Shown here: positions 63,732-64,000 of the stretch, one piece after another
Position numbering within the stretch: the stretch's first letter is position 1
Layout: every line of letters begins with the position of its first letter
Source: Persicimonas caeni
GTDB taxonomy: Bacteria; Myxococcota_A; Bradymonadia; Bradymonadales; Bradymonadaceae
Direction: 5' to 3'
Assembly: GCF_006517175.1 (NCBI RefSeq)
Contig: NZ_CP041186.1
Location: forward strand, 7,033,074 to 7,097,073
Length of the DNA stretch: 64,000 bases
Position numbers and translations under genes: made by a program
Notes under the pieces: generated by a model
The model's input: only the letters and a program-made list of their open reading frames with translations
The model's database searches: none
What the model was told of the DNA's origin: nothing

Positions 63732-64000
63732 ATGGGTCTGATGGATACAGTTTTGAAGTGGATGGGCGAGGTCGACGCCGACACGTATGAGCCGCCTGCG
63801 GGGATTCCGGAGCCGGGCGGGGAGCACGATCTGGTGCTCTACAAGACGGACTTCTGTCCGTTTTGTATTCGGGTGATGCGCGTACTCGACGCGGTCGACG
63901 TGGATGTGAAGATGCGTGACGTGAGCGGCGACCCGGAGGCGAGGGCGCACCTGCTCGAGGTCACCGGGCGGCGCACGGTGCCGTGCATGTTCATCGACGG
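63732..64000 (+). CDS. Glutaredoxin, 3' end outside window
   Basis: Partial: the last 89 complete codons in view have no stop. CPFC redox motif and TVPC (the glutaredoxin cis-proline TVP motif) are clear, with an N-terminal extension of about 33 residues rich in Pro and Gly before the thioredoxin fold. GGAGG lies six bases before the ATG. High GC and typical codon use suggest core chromosome, marking the right border of the island. Confidence 0.92.
   Translation, partial: MGLMDTVLKWMGEVDADTYEPPAGIPEPGGEHDLVLYKTDFCPFCIRVMRVLDAVDVDVKMRDVSGDPEARAHLLEVTGRRTVPCMFID

Overview
The window is about 64 kb of high-GC bacterial chromosome. It is rich in TPR proteins, von Willebrand A (vWA) proteins, MoxR ATPases, a PEGA-type Ser/Thr kinase and lipoproteins with acidic Asp/Gly/Thr/Ser-rich linkers. 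That mix suggests a predatory or social deltaproteobacterial (Myxococcota-like, possibly Bradymonadales) lineage. This is an inference from gene content only; no rRNA is present to confirm it.

Layout. (1) 91-5039: biotin operon bioB-bioA-bioD-bioF, with an overlapping mscL that carries a C-terminal zinc ribbon, closed by a hairpin. (2) 5227-8303: SCP2-type thiolase, a repeat-bearing lipoprotein and an FHA protein. (3) 8406-21102 (minus strand): first Bat-type operon, in transcription order MoxR, DUF58, DUF4381-like, BatA, BatB-TPR-PPC (frameshifted here), BatD-TPR-SH3, then an Asp-box propeller lipoprotein and FHA. (4) 21390-24285: RNase HI with a novel N-domain, divergent from hisZ-hisG. (5) 24342-36348: a 1955-residue TPR lipoprotein, DUF421 membrane protein, a small unknown, a Cys-less rhodanese, a PEGA kinase with a TPR partner, and a lipoprotein. 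(6) 36501-45256: second MoxR/DUF58/vWA cluster with a DUF4175-like protein. (7) 45540-51680: AsmA-GT51 glycosyltransferase fusion, coiled-coil protein, surE, apt, BI-1 protein. (8) 51959-58592: a giant P-type ATPase whose N-terminal half looks like a dead P-type ATPase, convergent with a zinc-ribbon/pseudokinase/propeller protein. (9) 58819-63625: tRNA-Arg(CCU) followed by a lower-GC island with a split NUMOD4 gene, a GNAT protein, a dense TGTAACA repeat region that looks like an iteron or operator array, a HEPN-like protein with an overlapping small partner, and a decayed IS3 element with its inverted repeats. (10) 63732-end: a glutaredoxin gene cut by the window edge.

How the parts relate. 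Both MoxR clusters pair a MoxR AAA+ ATPase with DUF58 and membrane vWA proteins, the usual envelope chaperone-like arrangement, so the window has two paralogous versions. Three intergenic elements share an architecture of 8-bp tandem repeats of one sense, a central segment (a perfect GC-rich hairpin in two cases), then the reverse-complement octamers. A fourth uses a different 7-bp unit. These and the TGTAACA-rich island region are the least explained signals in the window.
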